Positions 31,193-44,089 of a DNA stretch of 64,000 nt are shown piece after piece. Source of the stretch: Mycobacterium sp. 852014-52450_SCH5900713 (lineage in GTDB: Bacteria > Actinomycetota > Actinomycetes > Mycobacteriales > Mycobacteriaceae); contig NZ_LZIL01000003.1 of assembly GCF_001667075.1 (NCBI RefSeq), positions 1 to 64,000 of the forward strand. The letters run 5' to 3'. Position 1 is the first letter of the stretch; each line of letters begins with the position of its first letter. A model generated the notes under the pieces. It made no database searches. It was not told the DNA's origin and was given only the letters and a program-made list of their open reading frames with translations. Both the position numbers and the translations under genes were made by a program.

Positions 31193-31268
31193 TGGAGCCG
31201 CCTGGGGGAATCGAACCCCCGACCTATTCATTACGAGTGAATCGCTCTACCGACTGAGCTAAGGCGGC
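31193..31268 (-). tRNA. tRNA-Thr (anticodon CGU, codon ACG)
   Basis: The minus strand folds into a full cloverleaf: acceptor GCCGCCT/AGGCGGC, D arm GCTC AGTCGGTA GAGC, anticodon stem ATTCA/TGAAT with loop CTCGTAA (anticodon CGT), and T arm GGGGG TTCGATT CCCCC. Discriminator T and CCA are encoded at 31196-31193. The length is 76 nt. It lies between Rv3635 and the holB-like gene. Confidence 0.98.
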
Positions 31269-31322
31269 ACACCCTCACGCCGGGCGGCACGAGTCTACGG
31301 CAGGCGGGCGGGCGCGACGAAA

Positions 31323-32531
31323 TTAATCGCGCAGTTCCTGGCCAAAGGTGGCCACCATGGCGTCGACGGCGAACTTGGGCTTGACGTTGATCGCCAACGC
31401 CTCGCGGCACTCCAGCACCGCCTCGATGCAGCGCAGCAACCGCTGCGGCGGGGCGTGGGCGGCCAGCGCCGCCACCCGATCGGCCATATCCGGATGATTG
31501 GGCCGCACCGAGCCCGCGCCCGACGAAACCATGAGCGCGTCCCGGAAATAGTTCGCCAAGTCGATCAGCGCCCGATCCAGCGCGTCGCGTGAGGCCCGGG
31601 TTTGACGCGACTTCTGGCGCCGTTCCAGGTCTTTCATCGCGCCCGTGGCGCCCCGCATCGCCCCGGCGGTGCCCTTACCCGTGCCGCCGGCGCCCAGCGC
31701 CGTACGCAACTCCTCGGTCTCGGCCTCGGCGCGGTCCGCCGTGAGCACCAAGGCCTCGGCTTCGGCCGCGGCCACCAGCTCCTCGGCGGCGGCGTACGCC
31801 CGCGACGGCGTCGCGGCGTCGCGCACCAGCGCCAGCGCCCGCTCGCGGCGTTCCCGGGCCTCGGAATCGGTGGCCAGCCGGCGCGCCCGGCCCACGTGGC
31901 CGCCGCTGACCGACGCCGCCCAGTTCGCGGTGTCCGGAGTCAAGCCGTCGCTCTCGATCAGGACGCGCGCGATCGCCTCGGTCGGCGGGGTGACCAGCGC
32001 GACGTGCCGGCAGCGGGAACGCAACGTGATGGCGATGTCCTCGGGATCCACCGACGGCGCGCACAGCAGGAACACGGTCGACGGCGGCGGCTCCTCGACG
32101 ACCTTGAGCAGCGCGTTGGCGGCGCCCTCGGTGAGCCGGTCGGCGTCCTCGATCACCACGATCTGCCGGTGCCCGGTGGCCGGACGCCGGGACGCGATCT
32201 GCACGATGGCACGCATCTCGTCCACCCCGATGGACAGCCCTTCGGGGATCACCCGGCGCACATCGGAGTGGGTGCCGGCCATGGTCGTCGTGCACGCCCG
32301 GCATTGCCCGCACCCCGGTTCCCCATCGGAGGTGCACTGCAGCGCGGCGGCGAAGCACAGCGCCGCGACCGAGCGCCCCGACCCGGGGGGACCCGTGATC
32401 AGCCATGCATGTGTCATAGTCCCGGCGCCCGCTTCGCTGTGAACCAGATCACCGCGCGCCGCCCTCGCGGCGGCGAGCAGTTCGGCCGTCACCACGTCCT
32501 GGCCTACCAGCCGCGTAAACACCCCGGACAT
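31323..32531 (-). CDS. holB: DNA polymerase III delta'-like clamp-loader subunit, Rv3644c ortholog
   Basis: AAA+ subunit that helps load the beta clamp at replication forks. From ATG 32531 it is 402 aa. The P-loop region is ITGPPGSGRSVAAL (about 45-58), with Arg in place of the usual Lys, as is normal for delta' subunits that do not hydrolyse ATP. A zinc module of four cysteines CTSDGEPGCGQCRACTTT lies near 67-84. IEDADRLTEGAANALLKVVE (about 128-147) and SRCRH near residue 175 follow. The end GQELRD equals the M. tuberculosis protein. Confidence 0.93.
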   Translation of the reverse strand: MSGVFTRLVGQDVVTAELLAAARAARGDLVHSEAGAGTMTHAWLITGPPGSGRSVAALCFAAALQCTSDGEPGCGQCRACTTTMAGTHSDVRRVIPEGLSIGVDEMRAIVQIASRRPATGHRQIVVIEDADRLTEGAANALLKVVEEPPPSTVFLLCAPSVDPEDIAITLRSRCRHVALVTPPTEAIARVLIESDGLTPDTANWAASVSGGHVGRARRLATDSEARERRERALALVRDAATPSRAYAAAEELVAAAEAEALVLTADRAEAETEELRTALGAGGTGKGTAGAMRGATGAMKDLERRQKSRQTRASRDALDRALIDLANYFRDALMVSSGAGSVRPNHPDMADRVAALAAHAPPQRLLRCIEAVLECREALAINVKPKFAVDAMVATFGQELRD

Positions 32532-32673
32532 CACGGGTAACAGTAGCCACCACCGCCGACATATACCGATCGGCCACCGTATTGGGACAATCCCGTTACA
32601 TTTCGGCTCTTTTCGGCCCGAATGGGGGCCCGCCGAGATCGTTGTAAGTTTCCGACAAGTCCCTGCTGACCGA

Positions 32674-32679
32674 TACGGT
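32674..32679 (+). promoter_or_regulatory. -10 box TACGGT, probable leaderless start of the cyclase gene
   Basis: TACGGT lies 6 nt before the GTG at 32686, in the gap between the divergent holB-like gene and the cyclase. No ribosome site is visible. Confidence 0.45.
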
Positions 32680-32685
32680 GGGATC

Positions 32686-34311
32686 GTGGCAACAGCGGGA
32701 GCACTGCCCGGGCGGATCAGCGCATTCGTCCGGTGGGTGGTGCGTACCCCGTGGCCGTTGTTCTCGCTGAGCATGCTCCAGGCCGACATCATCGGCGCCC
32801 TGTTCGTGCTGGGCTTCCTGCGTTACGCCCTGCCCCCCGAGGATCGCATCCAGTTGCAGGATCTGCCGGTCCTGAATCTGGCGGTCTTCGCGACCGCGCT
32901 GGTGGTGCTGTTCCTGGCCGGCTGGATGGTCAACCTGAAGCTGCTGATGCCGGTCTTCCGCTGGCAGCGCCGCGACAACCTGCTCGCCGAGGCCGACCCG
33001 GCCGCCACCGAGCTGGCGCGCAGCCGCGCCCTGCGAATGCCCTTCTATCGCACGCTGATCAGCATGGCGGCCTGGTGCATCGGCGGCGTGGTGTTCATCA
33101 TCGCCAGCTGGTCGGTGGCCCGATTCGCCGCTCCCGTCGTCGCCGTCGCCACCGGGCTCGGCGCCGCGGCGACCGCGATCATCGGCTACCTGCAGTCCGA
33201 GCGGGTGCTGCGGCCGGTGGCCGTGGCGGCCCTGCGCAGCGGCGTGCCCGAGAACGTGCAGGCGCCCGGCGTCATCCTGCGGCAGATCCTGACGTGGATG
33301 CTGTCCACCGCCGTCCCGGTGCTGGCCATTGTGCTGGCGGTGATGGCGGACAAGGCATCCCTGCTGCACGCCACGCCGGAGAAGCTGTTCACCCCCATCC
33401 TGTTGCTGGCGCTGGCAGCGTTGGGCATCGGCTTCGTCAGCACCCTGCTGGTGGCCATGTCGATCGCCGACCCGCTGCGCCAGCTGCGCTGGGCGCTGTC
33501 CGAGGTGCAGCGCGGAAACTACAACGCGCACATGCAGATCTACGACGCCAGCGAGCTGGGCCTGCTGCAGGCCGGCTTCAACGACATGGTGCGTGACCTG
33601 TCCGAGCGGCAGCGGCTGCGCGACCTGTTCGGCCGCTATGTCGGTGAAGACGTCGCGCGCCGCGCCCTGGAACGCGGCACCGAGCTGGGCGGTCAGGAGC
33701 GCCACGTTGCGGTGCTGTTCGTCGACCTAGTCGGCTCCACCAAGCTGGCCGCGACCCGCCCGCCCGCCGAGGTGGTCCACCTGCTCAACGAGTTCTTCCG
33801 CGTGGTGGTCGAAACCGTGGGCCGGCACGGCGGTTTCGTCAACAAGTTCCAGGGCGACGCCGCCCTGGCCATCTTCGGTGCGCCGATCGAACACCCCGAC
33901 GCTTCCGGCGGGGCGCTCGCCGCGGCGCGCGAGCTGCACGACGAGCTGCTCCCGGTCATCGGGTCGGCGGAGTTCGGCATCGGCGTCTCGGCGGGCAGGG
34001 CGATCGCCGGGCACATCGGCGCGCAGGCCCGCTTCGAATACACCGTGATCGGCGACCCGGTCAACGAGGCCGCCCGGCTGACCGAGCTGGCCAAGCTCGA
34101 GTCCGGCCACGTGCTGGCGTCGGCGATCGCCGTCAGCGGCGCGCTGGACGCCGAGGCGTTGTGCTGGGACGTGGGCGAAGTCGTCGAGCTGCGGGGCCGC
34201 ACCGCCCCCACTCAGCTGGCCCGGCCGGTCAAGCTGGCCGGAGTCACGGACTCCCAGCCCGTGCGGGCCCCCGAAGAGGTGCACAGCGAGTCGATCGGTC
34301 CGGGCTACTAG
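32686..34311 (+). CDS. Membrane adenylate cyclase (class III) with HAMP domain, Rv3645 ortholog
   Basis: Makes cAMP at the cytoplasmic face of the membrane; in M. tuberculosis Rv3645 is a main cAMP source. It is 541 aa. Six hydrophobic helices lie in residues 20-275, then HAMP (SIADPLRQLRWALSEVQRGN, about 265-284), then the cyclase domain (about 340-500). That domain has metal-binding Asp in FVDLVGST and GDAALAIFG, the adenine-selecting Lys in NKFQGD, and NEAARLTELA near the end for transition-state contact. All class III catalytic residues seem present, so it should be active. Confidence 0.94.
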   Translation: MATAGALPGRISAFVRWVVRTPWPLFSLSMLQADIIGALFVLGFLRYALPPEDRIQLQDLPVLNLAVFATALVVLFLAGWMVNLKLLMPVFRWQRRDNLLAEADPAATELARSRALRMPFYRTLISMAAWCIGGVVFIIASWSVARFAAPVVAVATGLGAAATAIIGYLQSERVLRPVAVAALRSGVPENVQAPGVILRQILTWMLSTAVPVLAIVLAVMADKASLLHATPEKLFTPILLLALAALGIGFVSTLLVAMSIADPLRQLRWALSEVQRGNYNAHMQIYDASELGLLQAGFNDMVRDLSERQRLRDLFGRYVGEDVARRALERGTELGGQERHVAVLFVDLVGSTKLAATRPPAEVVHLLNEFFRVVVETVGRHGGFVNKFQGDAALAIFGAPIEHPDASGGALAAARELHDELLPVIGSAEFGIGVSAGRAIAGHIGAQARFEYTVIGDPVNEAARLTELAKLESGHVLASAIAVSGALDAEALCWDVGEVVELRGRTAPTQLARPVKLAGVTDSQPVRAPEEVHSESIGPGY

Positions 34312-34317
34312 CCCGGG

Positions 34318-37116
<2,799 letters not shown>

Positions 37117-37309
37117 CTACGCTTACGCTCCATCCTTGATCCCGGCCCCCCTGCGAGGCCGCCCCGCAGAAGAATGACAGGCCGGCGTCAAAAATTCCGC
37201 GGAAATTCAGATACGCCAGCGTTCCTTCGCCCTCGGGCACCTGACAATTTCGCACCCTGAGGCGCGACTGCGCAAACCGGCCGCCGGAAACACAAATCTT
37301 TTTCGACGG

Positions 37310-37900
37310 TTATACCCGCGGCCACACCGATGACGCGTCGACGCCGTCGGGGGCGTCCCCCACGTTCTCTACCAGGCGCGATAGCCGGCGACGGCCGCTG
37401 ATCCGCAGTGCCGGCCTGCCGCCGCGGGTGCCGATCAATGTGGGGGCGATTCCGACCCGCATCAAAGCCGACGCCAGTGGGGAATGGGTATCGGGCGCGT
37501 GGGGATCCAGGCCCAACAGGTAATGGTCGCCCTCGGGATGACCGGCCGCCAGCGTCCAGGCCCGCAATTCCCGCGGCCCGGGCAGCCAGCGCGGCGGCAC
37601 CGTTTTGACCGCGCCGCGCGTCCATTCGGCGGCCAAACTCACCAATGCGGCGGTGACCGCCGTCCGCACCAGCGGGGTGTCCTCGTCGGTGTGGCCGATC
37701 TCGGGCTCCAGCCCCGCTTCGCGGATCATCTCGGCCAGCGCGGCGGCCCGCCAGGCCTGGTCCACCACCACGGAAAGTCGCGCGCCCTGCGCCCCCGGAC
37801 CGCCGACCATGACGATCTGACCGGAAGCCGCCAGCACCCCGGAGAGATCGGCTACCGCGGGCGGCACCGACTCCGCTGTGAAGAAGGAAAGCTGGCTCAC
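37310..37900 (-). CDS. Conserved mycobacterial protein, Rv3647c ortholog
   Basis: A 196-aa protein of unknown function, conserved between topA and cspA in mycobacteria. It has no signal peptide or membrane helix. The N-terminus MSQLSFFTAESVPPAVADL and a Gly-rich GGPGAQGARLSVVVD (about 33-47) are visible. The C-terminal part is basic (GGRPALRISGRRRLSRLVE, about 160-178), which could bind nucleic acid. That would agree with its neighbours topA and cspA but is inference only. Confidence 0.85.
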   Translation of the reverse strand: MSQLSFFTAESVPPAVADLSGVLAASGQIVMVGGPGAQGARLSVVVDQAWRAAALAEMIREAGLEPEIGHTDEDTPLVRTAVTAALVSLAAEWTRGAVKTVPPRWLPGPRELRAWTLAAGHPEGDHYLLGLDPHAPDTHSPLASALMRVGIAPTLIGTRGGRPALRISGRRRLSRLVENVGDAPDGVDASSVWPRV

Positions 37901-37980
37901 GCCACCGACAGTAGGCCAGTTCGACCATCCGCGTCTTGAGGCAACCGGCGCGGCGGCGCTTCGGGACCGGACGGAATACG

Positions 37981-38024
37981 AAAACCCCCCGACGGGCCCG
38001 CTGGGCGGGACTGCACGGGGGGTT
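37981..38024 (-). terminator. Rho-independent-type terminator after cspA
   Basis: On the minus strand AACCCCCCG pairs with CGGGGGGTT, enclosing a smaller CCCGCCCAGCGGGC hairpin, and a TTTT run follows. It lies 20 bp past the cspA stop and isolates cspA from Rv3647c. Confidence 0.85.
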
Positions 38025-38043
38025 CGTGGAAGACCTGCTCCGG

Positions 38044-38247
38044 TTAAGCGGGGCGGACTCCGGTGGCCTGGGGGCCCTTAGGGCTGTGGCCGATTTCGAA
38101 CTCGACCTTCTGGTTTTCTTCGAGGGTACGGAAGCCCGAACCCTGGATCTCCGTGTAGTGGACAAAAACATCTGCGGAACCGTCTTCGGGGGCAATGAAC
38201 CCGAAGCCCTTCTCCGCGTTGAACCACTTCACAGTTCCCTGTGGCAT
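38044..38247 (-). CDS. cspA: Cold-shock protein CspA
   Basis: A 67-aa single-stranded nucleic-acid-binding beta-barrel that acts as an RNA chaperone. RNP1 KGFGFI (residues 13-18) and RNP2 VFVHY (27-31) are present, and it begins [14 protein letters not shown]. About 250 bp separate it from the divergent helicase start, leaving room for a long 5' leader, as is common for cold-shock genes, but no specific element is identified. A strong terminator follows. Confidence 0.97.
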   Translation of the reverse strand: MPQGTVKWFNAEKGFGFIAPEDGSADVFVHYTEIQGSGFRTLEENQKVEFEIGHSPKGPQATGVRPA

Positions 38248-38504
38248 CTCTCGATCTTTCCTTTTCTTCTGGGTGCGGGGCACCGCCTGCCGATGCCCCG
38301 GGCCTGGTACGACCGCCATACCTCGCTCAGTCGCCGGAACTTCACCCGACCGATTAACCTCGCAGGAACCGCGGCCGCAACGTCGATCCTGCGAAAGTTT
38401 GCACGAACACAGAAGCTGCGACCGCGAATAGTCAACCATGTTCATCGCTTCGGCGACAGACTTGCGTCTTGGACTCATTCCAAGCCGATCCCAGGAGGGT
38501 GCGA

Positions 38505-40835
38505 ATGGCGAGTTTCGGCAGCGACCTGCTCGCCGCCGCGCTCGCCGGTACCGACGCCGACGAGCATCCACTGCGGCACGTCGCCGAACTGCCGCCACGA
38601 AGCGGCCGTCCGCACAGTTGGCCGGGTTGGGCCGAGCCGGACGTGGTGCGCGCGTTCACCGACCGCGGGGTGATTTCGCCCTGGTCACACCAGTCGGCCG
38701 CCGCGGAACTGGCGCACGCCGGCCGTCATGTGGTGGTGAGCACCGGGACCGCGTCGGGCAAGTCATTGGCGTATCAGCTTCCCGTTCTCAATGCGCTGAC
38801 CATCGATCCGCGCGCCCGGGTGTTGTATCTGTCCCCGACGAAGGCGCTGGGCCACGACCAGTTGCGGGCCGCGCACGCGCTGACGGCCGCCGTTCCACGG
38901 CTGCATGACGTGGCGCCCACCGCCTACGACGGCGACAGCCCCCCGGAAGTCCGCCGGTTCGCGCGGGAGCGATCCCGGTGGCTGTTCTCCAATCCCGACA
39001 TGATCCATTTGTCGATTCTGCGCAACCATGCCCGCTGGGCCGTGCTGCTGCGCGGTCTCCGCTTCGTGATAGTCGACGAATGCCATTACTACCGTGGGGT
39101 TTTCGGCTCCAACGTGGCGATGGTGTTGCGGCGGTTGCTGCGGCTGTGCGCGCGCTACTCGTCCGCGCCCACGGTCATCTTCGCCAGCGCGACCACCGAC
39201 GAACCGGGCGCGACGGCCGCCGAGCTCATCGGGCTACCGGTCGAGGAGGTCACCGAGGACGGTTCGCCGCAGGGCGCCCGGACGGTCGCGTTGTGGGAAC
39301 CGGCGCTGCGCGCCGACCTGCTCGGTGAGAATGGCGCGCCAGTGCGTCGCTCGGCCGGAGCGGAGGCGGCGCGGGTGATGGCCGACCTGATCGCCGAAGG
39401 GGCGCAGACGCTGACGTTCGTGCGGTCGCGCCGCGCCGCTGAGTTGACGGCGTTGGGCACGCAGGCGCGATTGGACGAGATCGCCCCCGGGCTCTCCGGC
39501 AAGGTGGCGTCGTATCGGGCCGGGTATCTCGCCGAGGACCGCACCGCGTTGGAGCGGGCCCTCGCAGAGGGCCGGTTGCGCGGCCTGGCCACCACGAACG
39601 CCCTGGAGTTGGGTGTCGACATCGCCGGGCTGGACGCGGTGGTCCTCGCCGGGTTCCCGGGCACGGTCGCCTCGTTCTGGCAGCAGGCCGGCCGGTCGGG
39701 CCGGCGCGGGCAGGGCGCGCTGGTGGTGCTGATCGCCCGCGACGATCCGCTGGACACGTATCTGGTGCACAATCCCGCCGCGCTGCTGGGCAAGCCGGTC
39801 GAGCGGGTGGTGATCGACCCCGCCAACCCCTACATTCTGGGGCCCCAACTGCTCTGCGCCGCAACCGAAATGCCACTCGACGAGGCCGAGGTGCGCGACT
39901 TCGGGGCAACCGAGGTGGCCGAGGGTCTGATCGACGACGGACTGCTGCGGCGGCGCAACGGCAAGTACTTTCCCGCGGCAGGCCTAGAACCGCATGGGGC
40001 GGTGGACATCCGGGGGTCGTCGGGTGGCCAGATCGTCATCGTGGAGGCGGACACCGGGCGGCTGCTGGGCAGTACCGGTGTCGGTCAGGCCCCGGCATCG
40101 GTCCATCCGGGCGCCGTCTACCTCCATCAAGGGGAGAGCTATGTCGTCGACTCGTTGAACCTCGAGGATGCGATCGCCTTCGTGCACGCCGAGGACCCCG
40201 GGTACGCGACGTTTGCGCGGGAAATCACCGACATCACCGTCACCGGTACCGGCGAACGCACGCGGTTCGGGTCCGTCACCCTGGGTCTGGTGCCCGTCAC
40301 CGTCACCCACCAAGTGGTGGGGTATCTGCGTCGCCGCCTTTCCGGTGAGGTGATCGACTTCATCGAGTTAGACATGCCGGAACACACGCTGGCGACTACC
40401 GCGGTCATGTACACCATCACCGAAGAGGCCTTGCTGCGCAAGGGGATTGATGCGCCGCGGATCCCCGGATCACTGCACGCCGCCGAGCACGCGGCGATCG
40501 GCCTGCTGCCGCTGGTGGCCAGCTGCGATCGGGGCGATATCGGCGGCTTGTCCACCGCGGTGGGACCGGACCCGGCCGGTCTGCCCAGTGTCTTCGTGTA
40601 CGACGGGTATCCGGGCGGCGCCGGGTTCGCCGAGCGCGGTTTTCGCCAGGCGCGTACCTGGCTGGGAGCGACCGCCGCCGCCATCGAGGCATGTGAGTGC
40701 CCCCGGGGTTGTCCGTCCTGCGTGCAGTCCCCGAAATGCGGCAACGGCAACGACCCCCTCGACAAGGAGGGTGCGGTGCGGGTGTTGCAACTGGTCCTCA
40801 CGGAGCTGCCGCACGTCGAGCAATCCGGCGGATGA
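38505..40835 (+). CDS. MrfA/YprA-type DEAD/H-box helicase with DUF1998 domain, Rv3649 ortholog
   Basis: Superfamily 2 helicase of 776 aa (771 in M. tuberculosis). Motifs: Q-like SPWSHQ near 60, motif [10 protein letters not shown] (about 77-85), DECHYYRG as DEAH-type motif II (about 193-200), SATT motif III near 229, and [13 protein letters not shown] as motif VI (about 396-408). The C-terminal DUF1998 region carries the four-cysteine cluster [10 protein letters not shown]...PKCGN (about 737-758). B. subtilis MrfA, with the same layout, repairs mitomycin damage, so a DNA-repair role is likely. ATG 38505 has the ribosome site AGGAGGG. Confidence 0.94.
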   Translation: MASFGSDLLAAALAGTDADEHPLRHVAELPPRSGRPHSWPGWAEPDVVRAFTDRGVISPWSHQSAAAELAHAGRHVVVSTGTASGKSLAYQLPVLNALTIDPRARVLYLSPTKALGHDQLRAAHALTAAVPRLHDVAPTAYDGDSPPEVRRFARERSRWLFSNPDMIHLSILRNHARWAVLLRGLRFVIVDECHYYRGVFGSNVAMVLRRLLRLCARYSSAPTVIFASATTDEPGATAAELIGLPVEEVTEDGSPQGARTVALWEPALRADLLGENGAPVRRSAGAEAARVMADLIAEGAQTLTFVRSRRAAELTALGTQARLDEIAPGLSGKVASYRAGYLAEDRTALERALAEGRLRGLATTNALELGVDIAGLDAVVLAGFPGTVASFWQQAGRSGRRGQGALVVLIARDDPLDTYLVHNPAALLGKPVERVVIDPANPYILGPQLLCAATEMPLDEAEVRDFGATEVAEGLIDDGLLRRRNGKYFPAAGLEPHGAVDIRGSSGGQIVIVEADTGRLLGSTGVGQAPASVHPGAVYLHQGESYVVDSLNLEDAIAFVHAEDPGYATFAREITDITVTGTGERTRFGSVTLGLVPVTVTHQVVGYLRRRLSGEVIDFIELDMPEHTLATTAVMYTITEEALLRKGIDAPRIPGSLHAAEHAAIGLLPLVASCDRGDIGGLSTAVGPDPAGLPSVFVYDGYPGGAGFAERGFRQARTWLGATAAAIEACECPRGCPSCVQSPKCGNGNDPLDKEGAVRVLQLVLTELPHVEQSGG

Positions 40836-41060
40836 CGACCGACCCCTCGACGGTCGACCCCACGGATGCCAGCTGACGGGCCAACGGACGCTCATCGGTG
40901 AGCGGCGACACCCCGACCTCGCGGGCGCAGCAGCAAACTACCAAGGCCACAACAACATTGGCAAGTTTCACCGGCTCACCGGCGGGGCGACGCTGAAGGC
41001 CCGCGGACGGCGCCGACATGGCCGGTAGGCCCGAGGTCCCAACAATGCGGGCCGTCGCCG

Positions 41061-41066
41061 TAAAAT
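41061..41066 (+). promoter_or_regulatory. -10 box TAAAAT, probable leaderless start of the Rv3651-type gene
   Basis: TAAAAT lies 7 nt before ATG 41074. There is no ribosome site. Confidence 0.5.
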
Positions 41067-41073
41067 CGGCGGC

Positions 41074-42111
41074 ATGGGCCACGACTGGTTGCTCGTGGAG
41101 ACGCTGGGGGGTGAACCCACCGTGGTGGCGCAGGGACGCCAATTGAAAAATCTCGTCCCGATCACCACGTTCATGCGCCGCAGTCCCTATCTCTCCGCGG
41201 TTCGGACGGCGATCGCCGAGTCGGTACAGACTGGTCAGAGCTTGACCAGCATCACTCCCAAGCGCGACCGCGTCATTCGCACCGAACCGGTGGTGATGTC
41301 CGACGGCCATATCCACGGGGTGCACGTGTGGACCGGCCCCGCCGACGTCGAGCCGCCCGAGCGGCCGACCCCCGGGCCGCTGAAGTGGGACCTGACCATG
41401 GGTGTCGCCACCGACACCCGGGAGTCGTTGGCCAACAGCGGAAAAAATCCCGAAGTCGAGGTCACCTTCGGCAGGGCCTTCGCGGAAGACCTTCCCTCGC
41501 GCGAGCTCAACCCCAACGAGACCAAGGTGCTGGCCATGGCCGTGAAGGCCGAGCCCGACCAAACACTGTGCAGCACTTGGGATCTCACCGATTGGCAGGG
41601 CAACCCCATGCGGATCGGCTTCGTCGCGCGCACCGGCCTGGAGGCGGGGCCCGACGGCCGGGACCACCTGGTCGCGCGGGCGATCAATTGGCGTGCCGAA
41701 CTCAAGGGCCCGGGGGTCTCGACAGACGATCTGGCGCAACGGATCCTGAGCGGGCTCGCTCAGGCCGGCGTCCACCGCGCGCTGATCGACCTGAAGAACT
41801 GGGCTTTGCTGAAATGGCTGGACGAGCCCTGCACGTTCTACGACTGGCGCGGCAGTGAGACCGGCAAGCCGAAGGTTCACCCCGACGATCAGCACTTGGT
41901 GTCCTCGATGACCGAAGAATTCGCCCACGGTGCGACCAGCCGGGTGCTGCGAATGCCCGGCCATGACAACGATTGGGTGCCGGTGCACGTCACGGTCAAC
42001 AGGGTGGAACTCGAACCGGATACCTACGCCGGACTGGTCTCGCTGCGGTTGCCCTCGGAAGAGGAACTCGCCGCCGCCGGATTTTCGGGCGGCCCCGACC
42101 CGACGGCCTAA
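41074..42111 (+). CDS. PAS-GAF-PAS sensor-type protein, Rv3651 ortholog
   Basis: A 345-aa cytosolic protein, the same length as Rv3651, whose crystal structure shows three linked sensor domains (PAS, GAF, PAS) without an output domain. It starts MGHDWLLVETLGGEPTVVAQ. The ligand and partner are unknown. The first domain spans about 1-100, the central GAF about 110-230, the last about 235-335, by analogy. The gene ends head-on against the radical SAM gene with a 4-bp overlap of stop codons. The PE33 and PE_PGRS genes that flank Rv3651 in H37Rv are absent. Confidence 0.9.
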   Translation: MGHDWLLVETLGGEPTVVAQGRQLKNLVPITTFMRRSPYLSAVRTAIAESVQTGQSLTSITPKRDRVIRTEPVVMSDGHIHGVHVWTGPADVEPPERPTPGPLKWDLTMGVATDTRESLANSGKNPEVEVTFGRAFAEDLPSRELNPNETKVLAMAVKAEPDQTLCSTWDLTDWQGNPMRIGFVARTGLEAGPDGRDHLVARAINWRAELKGPGVSTDDLAQRILSGLAQAGVHRALIDLKNWALLKWLDEPCTFYDWRGSETGKPKVHPDDQHLVSSMTEEFAHGATSRVLRMPGHDNDWVPVHVTVNRVELEPDTYAGLVSLRLPSEEELAAAGFSGGPDPTA

Positions 42112-43658
42112 CCCACGACGGGCAGCAAGCGGTCGGCGGCGACCGACAGCCGCTGGCCCCCGAGTTGCGGCCACGCCTGCACCGCGCAGAACGGCGCGCA
42201 CTGATCCTGCGACGACCTCGTGCCGACGTGCACGCAGCACTGCACCAGCCGCTCTTCGATCATCGTGGACATGTCCATGAACGGTTTGACCGTGACCCGA
42301 ACGACACGCTCACCCAGCATCCGCCTCAGTTGGCGTCGCCGCCCCGGCAGGGCGGCCGACGCCACGGTGAGCAACGTCGCCATGCCCAGATCGCAGTTCT
42401 CGCAGATCATGCGCCACACGTCCGACATCGCAGGATGCGACAACGAAGACTGCTCCGACAGCAACCCCATCAGGGATTCCCGTACGGCCAGCCGCAATTC
42501 CCGGGGAATGTCGGAGTCGGCGATCCGGTTGGCGATCAACCCCAGCTTGTCCTTGAGGTTGTCGTGGCCCATCAGTGCGACCAGCGAGCGCCAGTTCCCG
42601 TTGTCCTCACGAAGCAGGTACCCGACCGAGCAGCAATGGGGGTGCGAGCATGGCAGCGCGGTCAGATCCCGCCAGGTGACCAGGCCGGTCGTCTGCGGTC
42701 CCAACCGCTTCAGCACACCGGTGTGGGTGAGGCGGCTGGCCGGGTCAATGAGACCCGAACGCCCGGAACCGAATTGCGGCTGGATGCAAACACCACCGAC
42801 ATAGGGCGTGTCCAGCGCCAGCTTGACGATGTCGCCGATCTCGGTGTCGTTGACACCGAGTGCCGCCGTCATCACGAGCGTGGTGAAGACCTCGCGTTCG
42901 GAAAGTCGCCGCAGCGCCGACTCCTTGAGGCGCGATAGGTCGCCGCCACGGTGATAGCGGTGCGCGGCCGGCGAGAGCCCGTCGTACTGCAGGTACACCT
43001 CGGTGCGTTCCCGGTGCTCGGTGAGCAGGTCGAGCAGCTCGTCATCCTGAGCTATCCGGATACCGTTGGTGTTCAGCAGGATTCGTGTTATCGGTCGCGA
43101 GCTGAGCTCGGCGAGCAGCTCGGGCAGCTGCGGGTGCAGGCTGGGCTCGCCACCGCTGAGCATCACCACATCCAGGCGGCCGTTCTCCCGTGCGAGCCGC
43201 TGGTCGACGTTGGCCAGCACGTCACCCACCGCGACGACATTGCGGAGGTCCGGCGAGGAATCGGCGAAACACGTTGGGCAGCGCAGGTTGCAGGTCGCGG
43301 CGATGTCCTCCAGCAGGATGCAGGTGTGTTGAGTCTGCATCGGCGGCAGGCCGCGTAGATAGGCCGACGGGATCGGGTCGAAGTTGTCCGGCTCATCGGG
43401 GACATGCGCCTTGGTGGGCGCGGTCCACTCCTCGAGGTAGGCAAGGATCTCGGGGTCTTCGTCGTACAGCGTTCGAACGAGCCCGTGTCTCGGGCAGCCC
43501 CGTTCCAGCCAGACCTGCCCGTCGCCGCGCACGGCCAGCCAGCCGCTGAGCCGTGCCACGTCGCCCAGCGGACGATCGGGTTCCTCGGCGTGACACTGGG
43601 GGCAAAACGCGTTGACGTAGCGGTGGATTCGGTCGCCCCGCAGTTCCATGCCGCTCAT
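42108..43658 (-). CDS. Radical SAM enzyme resembling tetraether-lipid synthase (Tes)
   Basis: A 516-aa radical SAM protein. The [4Fe-4S]/SAM motif is CNLRCPTC (Cys123, 127, 130), preceded by QTQHTCILLEDIAAT as in the Tes/MJ0619 group. The N-terminus has a rubredoxin-like layout (CPQC at 19-22, ERGCPRHG at 52-59). LSGGEPSLHPQL is the SAM-binding GGEP strand. Further cysteines (CSHPHCCSVGY, ICENCDLG, CCVHVG, QCAPFC) may bind more clusters. The CPFDCGLC segment of archaeal Tes is replaced by YLRGLPP. Archaeal Tes joins lipid tails through C-C bonds; the substrate here is unknown. ATG 43658 overlaps the upstream membrane gene (ATGA). M. tuberculosis lacks it here. Confidence 0.85.
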   Translation of the reverse strand: MSGMELRGDRIHRYVNAFCPQCHAEEPDRPLGDVARLSGWLAVRGDGQVWLERGCPRHGLVRTLYDEDPEILAYLEEWTAPTKAHVPDEPDNFDPIPSAYLRGLPPMQTQHTCILLEDIAATCNLRCPTCFADSSPDLRNVVAVGDVLANVDQRLARENGRLDVVMLSGGEPSLHPQLPELLAELSSRPITRILLNTNGIRIAQDDELLDLLTEHRERTEVYLQYDGLSPAAHRYHRGGDLSRLKESALRRLSEREVFTTLVMTAALGVNDTEIGDIVKLALDTPYVGGVCIQPQFGSGRSGLIDPASRLTHTGVLKRLGPQTTGLVTWRDLTALPCSHPHCCSVGYLLREDNGNWRSLVALMGHDNLKDKLGLIANRIADSDIPRELRLAVRESLMGLLSEQSSLSHPAMSDVWRMICENCDLGMATLLTVASAALPGRRRQLRRMLGERVVRVTVKPFMDMSTMIEERLVQCCVHVGTRSSQDQCAPFCAVQAWPQLGGQRLSVAADRLLPVVG

Positions 43659-44089
43659 CGGGTGATGTGATAGAGCATCGGGTTCAATCCGGTACAGATG
43701 CCGACGGTGAAGATCGAGGTGAGTGCCCAGCCGATCATCAATCCCATGCCGATTCCCCTCGCCCAGGCACTCGTCTTCACGAACAACAGCGCTCCCCCGC
43801 CTGCGAACGCGATCAGCCCGAGCATGACGGCTCCGGCCGCGAAGGCGATCTTCGGAGCGACGGCATTGGCGAGCCCGAACAGCACCAGCGGGCCGACGAC
43901 GGTGTTGATTCCGGCATACAGCGCCATCCCGGCGATGGCCGCGCCGAAGATTTCGCCGCCGCTCGGCTTGCTCGGCGGCGGTTGCCAGCCGGGGTAGGGC
44001 CGGTTCATGTCATAGGGATAACCGGGTGGGGGCCAGTCCGGGGGGCGCCAGCCGTCCGGCGGAGGCGGACCCGGCGGTGGGTTCGTCAT
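43655..44089 (-). CDS. Pro-rich-N-terminus membrane protein between Lgt-like and radical SAM genes
   Basis: A 144-aa protein. The first 45 residues are mostly Pro, Gly, Tyr and Trp (NPPPGPPPPDGWRPPDW), typical of disordered cytoplasmic tails of mycobacterial membrane proteins. Three hydrophobic segments follow (about 47-67, 72-98, 108-132), with several small residues. No known family is recognised. ATG 44089 overlaps the Lgt-like stop, and its stop overlaps the radical SAM start, so it is translated between them. It is probably a membrane partner or adaptor for the other two. Confidence 0.82.
   Translation of the reverse strand: MTNPPPGPPPPDGWRPPDWPPPGYPYDMNRPYPGWQPPPSKPSGGEIFGAAIAGMALYAGINTVVGPLVLFGLANAVAPKIAFAAGAVMLGLIAFAGGGALLFVKTSAWARGIGMGLMIGWALTSIFTVGICTGLNPMLYHITR

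Noticed and set aside
40836..41022. Small minus-strand frame with KLANVVVALVVCCCA that could encode a 57-70-aa peptide
   Set aside because: Third-position GC is lower than in known genes, it overlaps the helicase end, and no ribosome site or family is recognised. Kept as a possibility only.
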